Below are positions 44,110 to 52,752 of a DNA stretch of 62,475 nucleotides, piece by piece. The position numbers and the translations under genes are program-made. The stretch covers positions 1-62,475 of the forward strand of contig JAAELW010000415.1 in assembly GCA_024226235.1 (NCBI GenBank). Direction: 5' to 3'. The notes beneath the pieces were generated by a model, which saw nothing but the letters and a program-made list of their open reading frames with translations, ran no database searches and was not told the DNA's origin. The stretch's first letter is position 1. Each line of letters opens with the position of its first letter. The DNA is from a bacterium (lineage in GTDB: Bacteria > Myxococcota_A > UBA9160 > UBA6930).

Positions 44110-47100
44110 CTACTCGTCTCGCAGACCCTTTCGGACCTCCGCCTCCTTCTGGATGCGCAGAGCCTCCATCTGCTCATCCGTCAGCAATGCGGTGGCCACC
44201 TTGGGCCGGAAGATCGAGTAGAAGGCCGGGACCACGGTGATGGCGCCCAACATGTTGATGACCATCAGGATCGTCAGCAGCTGGGCCATCTCGCCCTGGA
44301 AGCGCAGGTCCGGGCCCAGGGGGCGTGGGAGGGCCCACATCGCAATGCCGCCGACGATCGTCGTGGCCGTGAACGTCACCGCCATTCCGGTCGTACGCAC
44401 GGCGCGGCGCACGGCCTCATCGAGGTCGCCCGTATCGGCCGTCTCCTGGCGGATGCGATCCACGATGTAGATTGCGTAGTCCACCCCGATCCCGACACCG
44501 ACCGATTGCACAGGCAGCGTGTTGATGTTCAATCCGACGCCCTTCACCGCCATGTAGGCCAGGGAGAGCATGGTGGCCGTCGCGATCTGCAACAGGATGA
44601 TGAACCCGCTCGGCACCGATTGGTAGGTGATGGAGTGCAGCACGAAGATGATCAGGAAGATGAGCGCGATGTTCGCCACGTGGCTGCGCTCGACCTCGTC
44701 GTTCGTGGCGGCCAGGATGCCCATGATGCCGCCTGCCAATACGAATTGCATGCCGCGGGTCCACGAGTTGGTGGGCTGATAGCGAGGCACTGAATCCACG
44801 GCCTTGGTGTCGTGCACGATCAGGTTGCGGGTACTCACGCCCACGGCACGGATGCCGTACTCCTCGCTCTCCCACCACCACTGCACATCACTGGCGTCCC
44901 ATTCGGCCAGGGTCTCCGGCCAGGTGAAGACATCGCCTTCCTCGAGTCCATCGAGGGCGTCTTCGTAGTCCCAGATGGCTTCCTCTGTGAAGCTTTCGAG
45001 CCAGTGCGGAGCCGATCCCTCGCCGTTCATCTGATTGACCGGGATGGTCGAGTAGTCGCCGTCAGGCTGACGGATCTGGACGTTCAACGTGTGCCCGCGC
45101 TCTGGCAGGAGCGGTCCGAGCATGTAGTAGAGGTTGTCCTTGACCTTGGCCGGGTTGAAGAAGCCCGCATCCCTCTCGGCGTGATCCTTGTCCAGCCGGA
45201 CGATGACCTGGCCGATCGGATTCGTCTTGATGTAGGCCTCCGCCGCTTTGGACACGTTGATCAGCGTGTCGCCCTTGTGGTCGCGGTAGACCAACGCGAG
45301 GTTGGCGTAGCGGCCGTCGTCCGTCATGAATGGCCGCAAGAAGCCCGGCGCACCGTTTTGGCGCAGCTGGAAGAGAGCGGCGCGCACACTGGCCGAATCG
45401 CGCGGAACGAATCCCCACTTCGGATCGCCAAAGTGGTTCTGGCCATTGTAGGCCTTCATGAATGGGACCACGGAAACCGAGGCTCCAAGGTCCGTATTCG
45501 CCTCCATCCAACGTTCGAGCTCTTCCATCCGCTGGACGGGCTCGGCGTCGCCGCTGGCATTGTCCTTGTCGCCGTCGGCGTAGACCACGAAGGTGTCTAC
45601 GCCGCCGAACTTCGTCGCGATCATGGCGGTCGCCTGGTTCCATTCCGCATCCGGCCAGAGCAGCGGCGTGCCAGGGCTCGCCTCGCCGACCTTGGAGTAG
45701 TTGAGTGTGATCCAGGTCGAGCTGATGAACAGGAATATCGTGACGCCAGCGATTACGTACTTCCACGTCGGGTGGGTCGTCGTATTCCCGACGAAACGCG
45801 TGAACCGGATCATGAATTCCGGAAGGAAATGCTCGTGCTCGGTGGGTGCCGGCATGAAGCAGATCAGGATCGGATGGAGGATCTCCACCGTCACGATGAT
45901 CGAGAGCACCCAGAAGGCGCCGAACTCACCCAGGTCACGCATCTGCGGGATCGTCGTCACCATGATGGCCAGCAGGCCGGCGACGTCCGTGACGATTCCG
46001 AGCGTGCCCGGAATGATCAGCTCGCCCATCGCGATGGTCGCGACCTCGCGCTTCGCCTCGTCTGGATTCGAGTAGCGAGGCAGCATGATCTCGTAGTCTT
46101 CGAAGAAGCGCTCCGCCATCTGGACGGTATGCGAAACGGCCCGCGCGGTGATGATCATCGGGATCACGAGGATCAGCGGATCGAAGGTGAGGCCTCGCCA
46201 GCCCGTGTAGCCGAGGCCCCAGATGACCGTGGCGAGAGCTGCGATGAACGGGATGAAGACCCCGTGCCAACGACGGAAGTACGCCCACAGCAATATGAAG
46301 ATCATCGCGATGGTCAGCAGAACGTAGAGCCCGATCTGGAATGCGTAGACCAGGATCCAGCCCACCAGGATGGGGACTCCGGACACGAATATATGCGTGT
46401 TCTCGTCCTCTTCCACGGCCTTGATGCGCTGCACGTGGTCGAAGACCGCCGAGTAGACTTCGCTTCCCGACAGACGGTCCGTGACGAAGTTCGCGGTGAT
46501 CAGCGCGGCCTTCTCGTCGTAGGAGACGTAGCGGCCGAAGATCACCGGCGGGTTCTGCCGCACCAGTTCGCGGATCGCGTCCGCTTCCTCCTGGGTCTCG
46601 GGAACCTTCGGCATCAGCAGTCGATTCTCGATCGCGCCATCCGGCTGGATCTCGAAGACCCTCGTCGAGCGGTGGCTCACCGAGCGGACCTGGTCGTGGT
46701 TGACCGGGTACGGAGGGAACACCCGGTCGAGCTTGCGGATCATCTTGAATGCGGAGACCTCTTCGTCTCCAGCATCCTCTTCCCACTGATCGCGCATGTC
46801 GTCCCGGGCATCGGTCTGGCTATCGAAGGCGGGCAGCTCGGGGCTGGCCTCGACTCCGTCCAGATTCCGGGTGATGCGGTCGATCTTCTGGAGAGTCTCC
46901 GGTGTGAAGATCGTGCCTTCTTTTACGACAACGCCGATCGCGACCGTGGTGGCCGAGCCGAACTTCGCGGAGAACTTGTCCTGAGCGTGGATGAACGGGT
47001 GATCCGGCCACTGGTCGCGCGCGTTCGTATCGATCCGTACGACAGGGCCAGGCAAGGGCGCGCCCAAACCTGTCATCACCGTATTGAAGATCGGATATCC

Positions 47101-47220
47101 GAAGAAACTTGTGGATGCGATCAACAGGAACGCGACGATCACGCGGTGCTTCACGATCATCTTCGCGAAGCGCAGGGTCATCGACTCGTGTCCGCCGGTG
47201 GGCTGTTGGGCTTCCGCCAT
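44110..47220 (-). CDS. RND/MMPL-type giant permease (paralogue 2)
   Basis: The protein is 1036 residues and collinear with paralogue 1: PLPGPVVRIDTNARDQWPDH in loop 1, IITARAVSHTVQMAERFFED in the first TM bundle, and GVGIGVDYAIYIVDRIRQET in the second. It lacks the Cys-containing insertion (the loop reads KAVEEDENTHIF) and carries a longer charged C-terminus (LLTDEQMEALRIQKEAEVRK). Twelve TM helices are expected, six around each soluble domain. The pair is a local duplication; as each half carries a full set of TMs, homotrimers or heterotrimers are possible. No membrane-fusion or TolC partner is encoded nearby. Confidence 0.88.
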   Translation of the reverse strand: MAEAQQPTGGHESMTLRFAKMIVKHRVIVAFLLIASTSFFGYPIFNTVMTGLGAPLPGPVVRIDTNARDQWPDHPFIHAQDKFSAKFGSATTVAIGVVVKEGTIFTPETLQKIDRITRNLDGVEASPELPAFDSQTDARDDMRDQWEEDAGDEEVSAFKMIRKLDRVFPPYPVNHDQVRSVSHRSTRVFEIQPDGAIENRLLMPKVPETQEEADAIRELVRQNPPVIFGRYVSYDEKAALITANFVTDRLSGSEVYSAVFDHVQRIKAVEEDENTHIFVSGVPILVGWILVYAFQIGLYVLLTIAMIFILLWAYFRRWHGVFIPFIAALATVIWGLGYTGWRGLTFDPLILVIPMIITARAVSHTVQMAERFFEDYEIMLPRYSNPDEAKREVATIAMGELIIPGTLGIVTDVAGLLAIMVTTIPQMRDLGEFGAFWVLSIIVTVEILHPILICFMPAPTEHEHFLPEFMIRFTRFVGNTTTHPTWKYVIAGVTIFLFISSTWITLNYSKVGEASPGTPLLWPDAEWNQATAMIATKFGGVDTFVVYADGDKDNASGDAEPVQRMEELERWMEANTDLGASVSVVPFMKAYNGQNHFGDPKWGFVPRDSASVRAALFQLRQNGAPGFLRPFMTDDGRYANLALVYRDHKGDTLINVSKAAEAYIKTNPIGQVIVRLDKDHAERDAGFFNPAKVKDNLYYMLGPLLPERGHTLNVQIRQPDGDYSTIPVNQMNGEGSAPHWLESFTEEAIWDYEDALDGLEEGDVFTWPETLAEWDASDVQWWWESEEYGIRAVGVSTRNLIVHDTKAVDSVPRYQPTNSWTRGMQFVLAGGIMGILAATNDEVERSHVANIALIFLIIFVLHSITYQSVPSGFIILLQIATATMLSLAYMAVKGVGLNINTLPVQSVGVGIGVDYAIYIVDRIRQETADTGDLDEAVRRAVRTTGMAVTFTATTIVGGIAMWALPRPLGPDLRFQGEMAQLLTILMVINMLGAITVVPAFYSIFRPKVATALLTDEQMEALRIQKEAEVRKGLRDE

Positions 47221-47372
47221 CTCGGTCCTCGTCCAGGGTGTGGGGGCGCGCGCCGCTGCGGTGGGCGAGAGGCTTCATCCCCCAAGGGCCTCTCGTACCG
47301 CAACGCCGACACCACGGATTTGTCCGGAGCCCGAGCCTGCCTCGGGAGCCCACTGTTCTACCGCGAACAGCA

Positions 47373-47437
47373 CCCAAATGCCAAGTTTCGGGGGATTCCG
47401 GGGACACCTGAGAGTCGCTCGCCCAAATGGGGACACC
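47373..47437. repeat. Degenerate repeat segment with paired CCCAAATG and GGGGACACC motifs
   Basis: Within the 263-bp gap upstream of the RND operon, CCCAAATG occurs at 47373 and 47422, and GGGGACACC at 47400 and 47429. ATTCCGGGGACACC resembles cores of palindromic repeats seen near REP-associated Y1 transposases, recalled from general knowledge. No transposase is present here. The rest of the gap shows nothing that I can name. Confidence 0.3.
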
Positions 47438-47483
47438 ACGGCTGAAGCTCCCGATTCAGGGCCCTGGCAGCCTCCTGGACCCT

Positions 47484-47966
47484 TCAGCTCGTGGGTGGAA
47501 GCCGTCCGTCCACCGGACAGCGGGTCAGGAAGTCCCGTGGCGAGTGGATCTGGGCCCCGCGATGTCGGGCGCGGTCGGCCAGGCGTCGATCCGCGGTCAC
47601 CACCACCAGCTGCTCTGGATTCGGGTATTTGCGGATTTCGGCCAATAACCAGTCATCGGCCGAGGGTGCGAAGACGACTCGCGGCACGGTGGCGGGGAGC
47701 GGGGAAGCCAACTCCGGATCGGAATTCTCCGCCTCCGGTCCCGGATCGGAGTCCTCTGCCTCCGGTCCCGGATCGGAATTCTCCGCCTCCGGCCGGGGCC
47801 CGTCGAAGACCACGCAGACCTCGCCGGGGCCCTCGAAGCGCTGGATACGGCTCAGCAGCTGGTTCCGAGCTTCCGCGCGCCACCAGCGGCCTCGCTCCCG
47901 GCCGTGGAGAAGGGCCACGTGCAGGACGTTGAAGCCATCGACGAGCCAATGCTCGGGCTCTTCCAT
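47484..47966 (-). CDS. NYN-domain (YacP/Rae1-like) ribonuclease-fold protein
   Basis: The protein is 160 residues. A PIN/NYN-type nuclease fold opens with HWLVDGFNVLH (catalytic Asp at about 10), continues with VCVVFDGPRP, and ends VVVTADRRLADRARHRGAQIHSP, with the Asp and Arg of the YacP/Rae1 family. Relatives cleave mRNA in the ribosome or act on tRNA/rRNA. A low-complexity insertion of three GPEAE(N/D)SDP units (about residues 57-83) comes from a 27-bp DNA repeat and sits where the domain has a loop. ATG 47966 is used. It lies upstream of the RND genes on the same strand, 263 bp away. Confidence 0.78.
   Translation of the reverse strand: MEEPEHWLVDGFNVLHVALLHGRERGRWWRAEARNQLLSRIQRFEGPGEVCVVFDGPRPEAENSDPGPEAEDSDPGPEAENSDPELASPLPATVPRVVFAPSADDWLLAEIRKYPNPEQLVVVTADRRLADRARHRGAQIHSPRDFLTRCPVDGRLPPTS
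47716..47796. repeat. Three tandem 27-bp repeats inside the NYN gene
   Basis: The unit begins GGATCGGAATTCTCCGCCTC and ends CGGTCCC; copies lie at 47716-47742, 47743-47769 and 47770-47796, with a few substitutions. The length is a multiple of three, so the reading frame is kept and copy number can vary without breaking the protein. Confidence 0.85.
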
Positions 47967-48130
47967 CGGAGCCCCATTGTAGTCCCCAGCGCGGCCACGC
48001 CGAGGCCCAATGCGAGCATCAGCGCGATGACGCTGCAGGTCTGGAAGATCCCCCTGAGCCAGGAGGTCTGGAAGATTCCGGTGAACCACGAGGGAAGGGA
48101 GCCAGGGAGCTGGGCGGGTGTGCGCGACAT
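47852..48130 (-). CDS. Possible small membrane protein overlapping the NYN gene
   Basis: This 92-codon frame starts ATG 48130 and runs past the NYN start in a different frame. The first 55 residues, outside the NYN gene, contain a duplicated nonapeptide (WFTGIFQTS then WLRGIFQTC) and one good TM helix (VIALMLALGLGVAALG). The remainder is the shifted reading of the NYN gene and looks non-biological. The ribosome site is weak. It may be a real small protein with an overlapping end, or chance. The AguB gene is divergent with about 60 bp between starts. Confidence 0.28.
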   Translation of the reverse strand: MSRTPAQLPGSLPSWFTGIFQTSWLRGIFQTCSVIALMLALGLGVAALGTTMGLRWKSPSIGSSMASTSCTWPFSTAGSEAAGGARKLGTSC

Positions 48131-48192
48131 GGCTCCAGGGTTGCCGGGCCCCGTGACAGGCGCGGTCACAGATCGTCTGCGATCTTGCCGGG

Positions 48193-49056
48193 ATGGATTC
48201 CCTGCGGTTGGCCCTGGTGCAGATGCGGCCCGGAGAGGCCCCGGACGCGAATCTCGAGCAGGCGCTCGACCAGATCGAGCTCGCAGCGGAGCAGGGTGCC
48301 CAGGTGGTCTGCCTGCCCGAGCTGTTTCTCGCGCCGTATCCCTGCCAGCAGGAGGATCCCTCCCGCTTCGACCTGGCCGAGCCGATCCCCGGCCCGAGCA
48401 GCGAGGCTCTGGCCAAGGCCGCGGCGCGGCACGAGGTGGTGCTGGTCGCCTCTCTGTTCGAGCGCCGGGCGCCCGGCGTCTACCACAACACGGCCCTCAC
48501 CTTCGATGAGGCTGGGCGCCAGGTGGGGATGTACCGGAAAATGCACATCCCCGACGATCCTCTGTATTTCGAGAAGTTCTACTTCACCCCCGGAGATCTG
48601 GGCTTCAAGGCCACGCAGACCCGGCATGGGTGTCTCGGCACGATGGTTTGCTGGGACCAATGGTTCCCAGAGGCGGCCCGGTTGGCTGCCACGGACGGAG
48701 CCGAGTTGTTGCTCTACCCGACCGCGATTGGCTGGCAGTTCGATGAAGGAGCGGAGGAGGATCGGGCGCAGCACGACGCCTGGGAGACGATCCAGCGGGG
48801 CCACGCGATTGCCAACGGTGTATTCGTTGCAGCGGTGAACCGGGTGGGACGCGAGGATCGCATCCGGTTCTGGGGGCAGTCTTTCGTGGCTGATCCCCGA
48901 GGGAGAGTGATCGCCCGGGCATCGTCGACGGAGCCAGAGCTGCTGATTGCCCAGTGCGATCTGGCTCTGGTCGAGCAGACGCGCCGGCAATGGCCCTTCT
49001 TGAGGGATCGCCGCATCGACGCGTACCGCGATCTCACCCGCCGGATCCGCGACTGA
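48193..49056 (+). CDS. aguB: N-carbamoylputrescine amidase
   Basis: The protein is 287 residues of the nitrilase superfamily. The catalytic triad is Glu43 (LPELF), Lys116 (YRKMHIPDD) and Cys153 (VCWDQWFPE), with PTAIGWQ typical of the AguB branch. It hydrolyses N-carbamoylputrescine to putrescine, CO2 and ammonia. The next gene, 8 bp downstream, is agmatine deiminase, which makes the substrate, so the pair is a complete agmatine-to-putrescine route. It is cytoplasmic. ATG 48193 is the first start compatible with the family N-terminus (LRLALVQM). Confidence 0.94.
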   Translation: MDSLRLALVQMRPGEAPDANLEQALDQIELAAEQGAQVVCLPELFLAPYPCQQEDPSRFDLAEPIPGPSSEALAKAAARHEVVLVASLFERRAPGVYHNTALTFDEAGRQVGMYRKMHIPDDPLYFEKFYFTPGDLGFKATQTRHGCLGTMVCWDQWFPEAARLAATDGAELLLYPTAIGWQFDEGAEEDRAQHDAWETIQRGHAIANGVFVAAVNRVGREDRIRFWGQSFVADPRGRVIARASSTEPELLIAQCDLALVEQTRRQWPFLRDRRIDAYRDLTRRIRD

Positions 49057-49064
49057 ACCCCGCG

Positions 49065-50111
49065 ATGAAGACTCCCCGCGAGCTCGGGCTTCGCTGGCCT
49101 GCCGAATGGGAACCCCATCGCGCCACCTGGTTGGTCTGGCCTCACAACCGTTCGACCTGGCCCGGACGCCTGGAGGGGGCCGAGCAGGCCTTCGTCGAGA
49201 TGGTGCGGGCCCTGCATGGTGTGGAGGAGGTCTGCATCGGAGTGCAGGACGAAGCCCACGGTGAGCGCGTTGCCAAGCTGCTCGCGCAGGCAGGTCCGTC
49301 CGACGGGCAGACCCTGAAGGTCATTCCCACCAATGACGCATGGGTCCGGGACCACGGGCCGGTCTTCCTGACTGACACCGACGGAGAGGTCCACGCGGTG
49401 GATTTTCGTTTCGACGCCTGGGGCAAGAAGTATCCGCCCTGGGAGCTGGACGACGCCGTCGCCGCGCAGATTTCGGAGCTTCGTGGGACCCCGTGTCACC
49501 GGGCCGACTTCGTGCTCGAGGCCGGATCCGTCGATGGCAATGGTGCCGGCACCATCCTGACCACCGCGTCGTGTCTGCTGGGAGACAACCGCCGGCTGCC
49601 CGGCGAGCCGAAGCGCAGCATTGAGCGCATGCAGCAGCGGCTTCGAGATTGGCTCGGTGCGGAATGCGTGCTCTGGCTCGGAGAGGGCATCGTCGGTGAC
49701 GACACCGACGGCCATGTGGACGACATCGCGCGCTTCGTGTCCGAGTTGGTCGTCGTGGCTGCCGTCGAGCCGGACCCGAGTGATGCGAACCATGCCCCGC
49801 TGGCAGAGAACCTGGATCGTCTGCAACGCATGCGAGATGCCCGAGGGCGTCCGTTCGACGTCGTGCCCCTGCCGATGCCTCCTCCCGTCTTCGTCGATGG
49901 CCTCCGTTGTCCGGCCAGCTACGCAAATTTCTATCTCGCAAACGATGTAGCTCTGGTACCCGTATTCGGTTCCCCGAGTGACCAGCGGGCGTTGGACGTG
50001 TTGCGCGAGGTGCTGCCGGACCGGCAGCTGGCGCCCATCCCCGCGCGCGATCTCGTGCTGGGCCTGGGCGCGTGTCATTGTGTGACCCAACAGGAGCCGG
50101 CCGGCCCCTAA
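49065..50111 (+). CDS. aguA: Agmatine deiminase
   Basis: The protein is 348 residues of the guanidino-group-modifying fold. Substrate-binding motifs NDAWVRDHGPVF, GSVDGNGAGTILTT and DDTDGHVDDIARF are intact. The catalytic Cys is Cys339 near the C-terminus. The surrounding motif is GLGACHCVTQQ where the family usually has GGGNIHCITQQ, so a glycine and the Asn are replaced and a second Cys (337) is added. It converts agmatine to N-carbamoylputrescine and ammonia, feeding AguB encoded 8 bp upstream. ATG 49065 starts at the family's usual TPRELG(L/F) N-terminus. Confidence 0.92.
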   Translation: MKTPRELGLRWPAEWEPHRATWLVWPHNRSTWPGRLEGAEQAFVEMVRALHGVEEVCIGVQDEAHGERVAKLLAQAGPSDGQTLKVIPTNDAWVRDHGPVFLTDTDGEVHAVDFRFDAWGKKYPPWELDDAVAAQISELRGTPCHRADFVLEAGSVDGNGAGTILTTASCLLGDNRRLPGEPKRSIERMQQRLRDWLGAECVLWLGEGIVGDDTDGHVDDIARFVSELVVVAAVEPDPSDANHAPLAENLDRLQRMRDARGRPFDVVPLPMPPPVFVDGLRCPASYANFYLANDVALVPVFGSPSDQRALDVLREVLPDRQLAPIPARDLVLGLGACHCVTQQEPAGP

Positions 50112-50272
50112 GATGGGAGCCCGCACGTCGGCGGACGCAGTCGACGTGTCTTGGTTTGGCAACCCGCTGCACGGATCCGGGACGCTGTAGGTCGTTCATC
50201 CGTTTCGCATCCAGCCGGGATCGGCTATCCACTGGCCGTTCCGCAATTCCCAGGAAACGCAGGGGGGAACCC

Positions 50273-51997
50273 ATGGTCGACGTCTCGCGTCATGACGTCG
50301 TGATCGTGGGCGGAGGGGGCGCCGGACTACGCGCCGCCATCGCCGCATCCGAGCTCGATCCGGAGCTCTCGATCGCGCTCGTTTCGAAGGTCTACCCGAT
50401 GCGGAGCCATACCGTCTCCGCCGAGGGCGGCGCGGCCGCCATTGCCCGGGATGACGACAGCCTCGAAATGCATGGTTACGACACCGTGAAAGGCTCGGAC
50501 TTCCTGGGCGACCAGGACGTGATCCAGTATTTCGTCGAACAGGCTCCGAAGGAGTTGACCCGTCTCGAGCACTGGGGCTGCCCGTGGAGCCGCAACGAAG
50601 ACGGCAGCGTCTCCACCCGCGCCTTTGGCGGCATGAGCACCAAGCGCACCTGGTTCGCCACCGACAAGGTGGGTTTCCACATGCTGCACACGCTCTTCCA
50701 GACCTCGATGAAGTTCGGGAACATCGATCGCTACGACGAACATTTCGTCACGAAGCTGCTAGTCGATGGGGATGTCTGCCGCGGTGTGGCGGCTTTGGAC
50801 ATCCGCACTGGCGAGGTCAAAGCCATCCTCGGCAAGGCCGTAATCCTCACCACCGGAGGCGGCGGCAAGGTGTGGCCGTTCACGACGAATGGCAACATCA
50901 AGACCGGCGACGGAATGTCACTTGCCTACCGCGAAGGTGTGGCGCTGAAGGACATGGAGTTCGTCCAGTACCACCCGACGGGTCTGCCCGGCACCGGAAT
51001 CCTGATCACCGAGGCGACGCGGGGTGAGGGCGGATACCTGCTCAACAACGAGGGCGAGCGCTTCCTGATCACACGCGACTACGGCGTGGGTACGAAGGCC
51101 GAACTCGGGCCGCGGGACATGATTTCCCGGGCCATCACCCAGGAGATCGCCGCCGGCCGCGGGGTCGAGATCCCCGGCAAGCTCGGGCGCTATGCCCACC
51201 TGGATCTCCGGCACCTCGGCGAAGAGAAGATCATGGCCCGGCTGCCGTTCGTGCGGGAGCTTTCCAAGGCCTACGCAAACGTCGATCCGGTGCACGAGCC
51301 GATTCCGATCCGCCCGGTGCTGCACTACATGATGGGCGGAGTGGATACGGACATCGACGCGAAGACCAGCATAGATGGGCTCTACGCTGCGGGGGAGACG
51401 GCCTGCGTCTCGCTGAACGGCGCCAACCGGTTGGGCTCGAACTCGTTGACCGAGTGTCTGGTGTTCGGCGCCCGGGCCGGCGAGCATGCGACCGGGTACA
51501 TCAAGGGAGCGTCGGTCGGTGAGGAGGGCCCCTTCGTGCAGCAGGCCGAGGCCGAGGCAGCGCGCGTCGACGCATTGCGCGGCCGGCAGCGCGGCGGAGA
51601 AAAGGTCTCGAAGGTTCGCGAAGACATGAACACTGCGATGGAGGAGGGCACCGGCGTCTACCGGGAGCAGGCCTCGATGGCGAAGGCCGTGAGCGAAATT
51701 GCCGCGATCCGGCAACGCTTCGAGCAGGTCAGCCTCGATGATTCCAGCAAGGTGTTCAATACCGAGTTGATCGCCGCGCTCGAGCTGGCCAACATGCTCG
51801 ACGTGGCGGAAGCCGTGACCTGCGCAGCCGTCCTGCGCAAGGAGTCCCGCGGAGCTCACGCCTGCAGCGACTTCGAGACGCGCAACGACACCGAGTACCT
51901 GCACCATTCGCTGGTCTTCCATTCCCCCGACGGTCCACGCTCCGAGAAGAAGGATGTGACGTTGGGGATCTGGGAGCCCGAGGAGCGGAAGTACTAG
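50273..51997 (+). CDS. frdA: Fumarate reductase/succinate dehydrogenase flavoprotein subunit
   Basis: The protein is 574 residues. The dinucleotide-binding motif is VIVGGGGAGLRAA (10-22). The covalent FAD attachment is His46 in RSHTVSAEGG. Substrate and catalytic motifs are QYHPTGL and the conserved Arg in the capping domain (RGEGGYL), followed by NGANRLGSNSLTECLVFG. Length and motifs match the FrdA branch. It reduces fumarate with electrons from quinol, or runs in reverse. AGGGGGGAACCC provides the ribosome site for ATG 50273. It leads an operon frdABCD plus a CoA-transferase; the next gene starts 2 bp after its stop. Confidence 0.95.
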   Translation: MVDVSRHDVVIVGGGGAGLRAAIAASELDPELSIALVSKVYPMRSHTVSAEGGAAAIARDDDSLEMHGYDTVKGSDFLGDQDVIQYFVEQAPKELTRLEHWGCPWSRNEDGSVSTRAFGGMSTKRTWFATDKVGFHMLHTLFQTSMKFGNIDRYDEHFVTKLLVDGDVCRGVAALDIRTGEVKAILGKAVILTTGGGGKVWPFTTNGNIKTGDGMSLAYREGVALKDMEFVQYHPTGLPGTGILITEATRGEGGYLLNNEGERFLITRDYGVGTKAELGPRDMISRAITQEIAAGRGVEIPGKLGRYAHLDLRHLGEEKIMARLPFVRELSKAYANVDPVHEPIPIRPVLHYMMGGVDTDIDAKTSIDGLYAAGETACVSLNGANRLGSNSLTECLVFGARAGEHATGYIKGASVGEEGPFVQQAEAEAARVDALRGRQRGGEKVSKVREDMNTAMEEGTGVYREQASMAKAVSEIAAIRQRFEQVSLDDSSKVFNTELIAALELANMLDVAEAVTCAAVLRKESRGAHACSDFETRNDTEYLHHSLVFHSPDGPRSEKKDVTLGIWEPEERKY

Positions 51998-51999
51998 CC

Positions 52000-52752
52000 A
52001 TGAGCCAGAAGCTAAAGAAGACCTTCATCGTCACCCGCTTCGATCCGGACAAGGACGAAGTTCCGAAGACCCAGACCTATGAAATCGAGGTCGAGCCCGA
52101 CTGGAAGATCCTCGATGCGCTGAATCACATCAAGGATACGGTCGACCCGACGCTCTCCCACCGCTGGTCGTGCCGCATGGCTGTCTGTGGAAGCTGTGGA
52201 ATGACCGTGAACGGCGAGCCCAAGCTTACCTGCAAGGATCCGATGTCGGACTATGGCGACACGATCGAGGTGGCGCCGCTCGCGAACTTCCCGGTCGTGC
52301 GCGACCTCGTCGTCGAACTCGAGGGCTTCATGGAGAGGTTCCAGGAGGTGAAACCCTGGATCATGGTCGCCAAGGAGCGCGCGGTCGAAGAGGGCACGAC
52401 TCAACAGTCACCGGACGAGCTGGCCGATTTCAAGCAGTTCAGCATGTGCATCAACTGCATGCTTTGTTATGCAGCTTGCCCCGTCGTATCCAACGAACCC
52501 GATTTCATCGGGCCCGCCGCTCTGGCCCTCGGCCACCGCTACAACCAGGATTCTCGTGACGAAGGCGCCCATGTGCGCAACGAGATCTTCCGCGGCGAAG
52601 GCGGGGTCTTCAGCTGCTCGTTCGCCAACGAATGCAGCGAGGTCTGCCCGAAGAGCGTGAACCCCTCGGGTGCGATCCAGCAGGCCAAGCTCGGCAACGT
52701 GATCGATTGGGCCACGTCCTTCGTGGTGAAGCGAGGGGGGGATGTGTCGTGA
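52000..52752 (+). CDS. frdB: Fumarate reductase iron-sulfur subunit
   Basis: The protein is 250 residues. The N-terminal [2Fe-2S] ferredoxin domain uses Cys58, Cys63, Cys66 and Cys78 (SCRMAVCGSCG). The C-terminal domain carries [4Fe-4S] ligands Cys150, Cys153, Cys156 with Cys160, and the [3Fe-4S] site Cys206, Cys212, Cys216 (CSFANECSEVCPK). The spacing is close to that of E. coli FrdB. It relays electrons between FrdA and the membrane quinone site of FrdCD. Its stop overlaps the start of frdC (GTGA). Confidence 0.95.
   Translation: MSQKLKKTFIVTRFDPDKDEVPKTQTYEIEVEPDWKILDALNHIKDTVDPTLSHRWSCRMAVCGSCGMTVNGEPKLTCKDPMSDYGDTIEVAPLANFPVVRDLVVELEGFMERFQEVKPWIMVAKERAVEEGTTQQSPDELADFKQFSMCINCMLCYAACPVVSNEPDFIGPAALALGHRYNQDSRDEGAHVRNEIFRGEGGVFSCSFANECSEVCPKSVNPSGAIQQAKLGNVIDWATSFVVKRGGDVS

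Noticed and set aside
44812-47445. 877-codon open frame antisense to an RND gene
   Set aside because: It mirrors the high-GC third-position bias of the RND gene, has no recognisable domain and no ribosome site; the RND product is clearly real.
47716-47796. Possible CRISPR-like array
   Set aside because: The three 27-bp units are contiguous without spacers and lie in frame within a coding gene; no cas genes are near.
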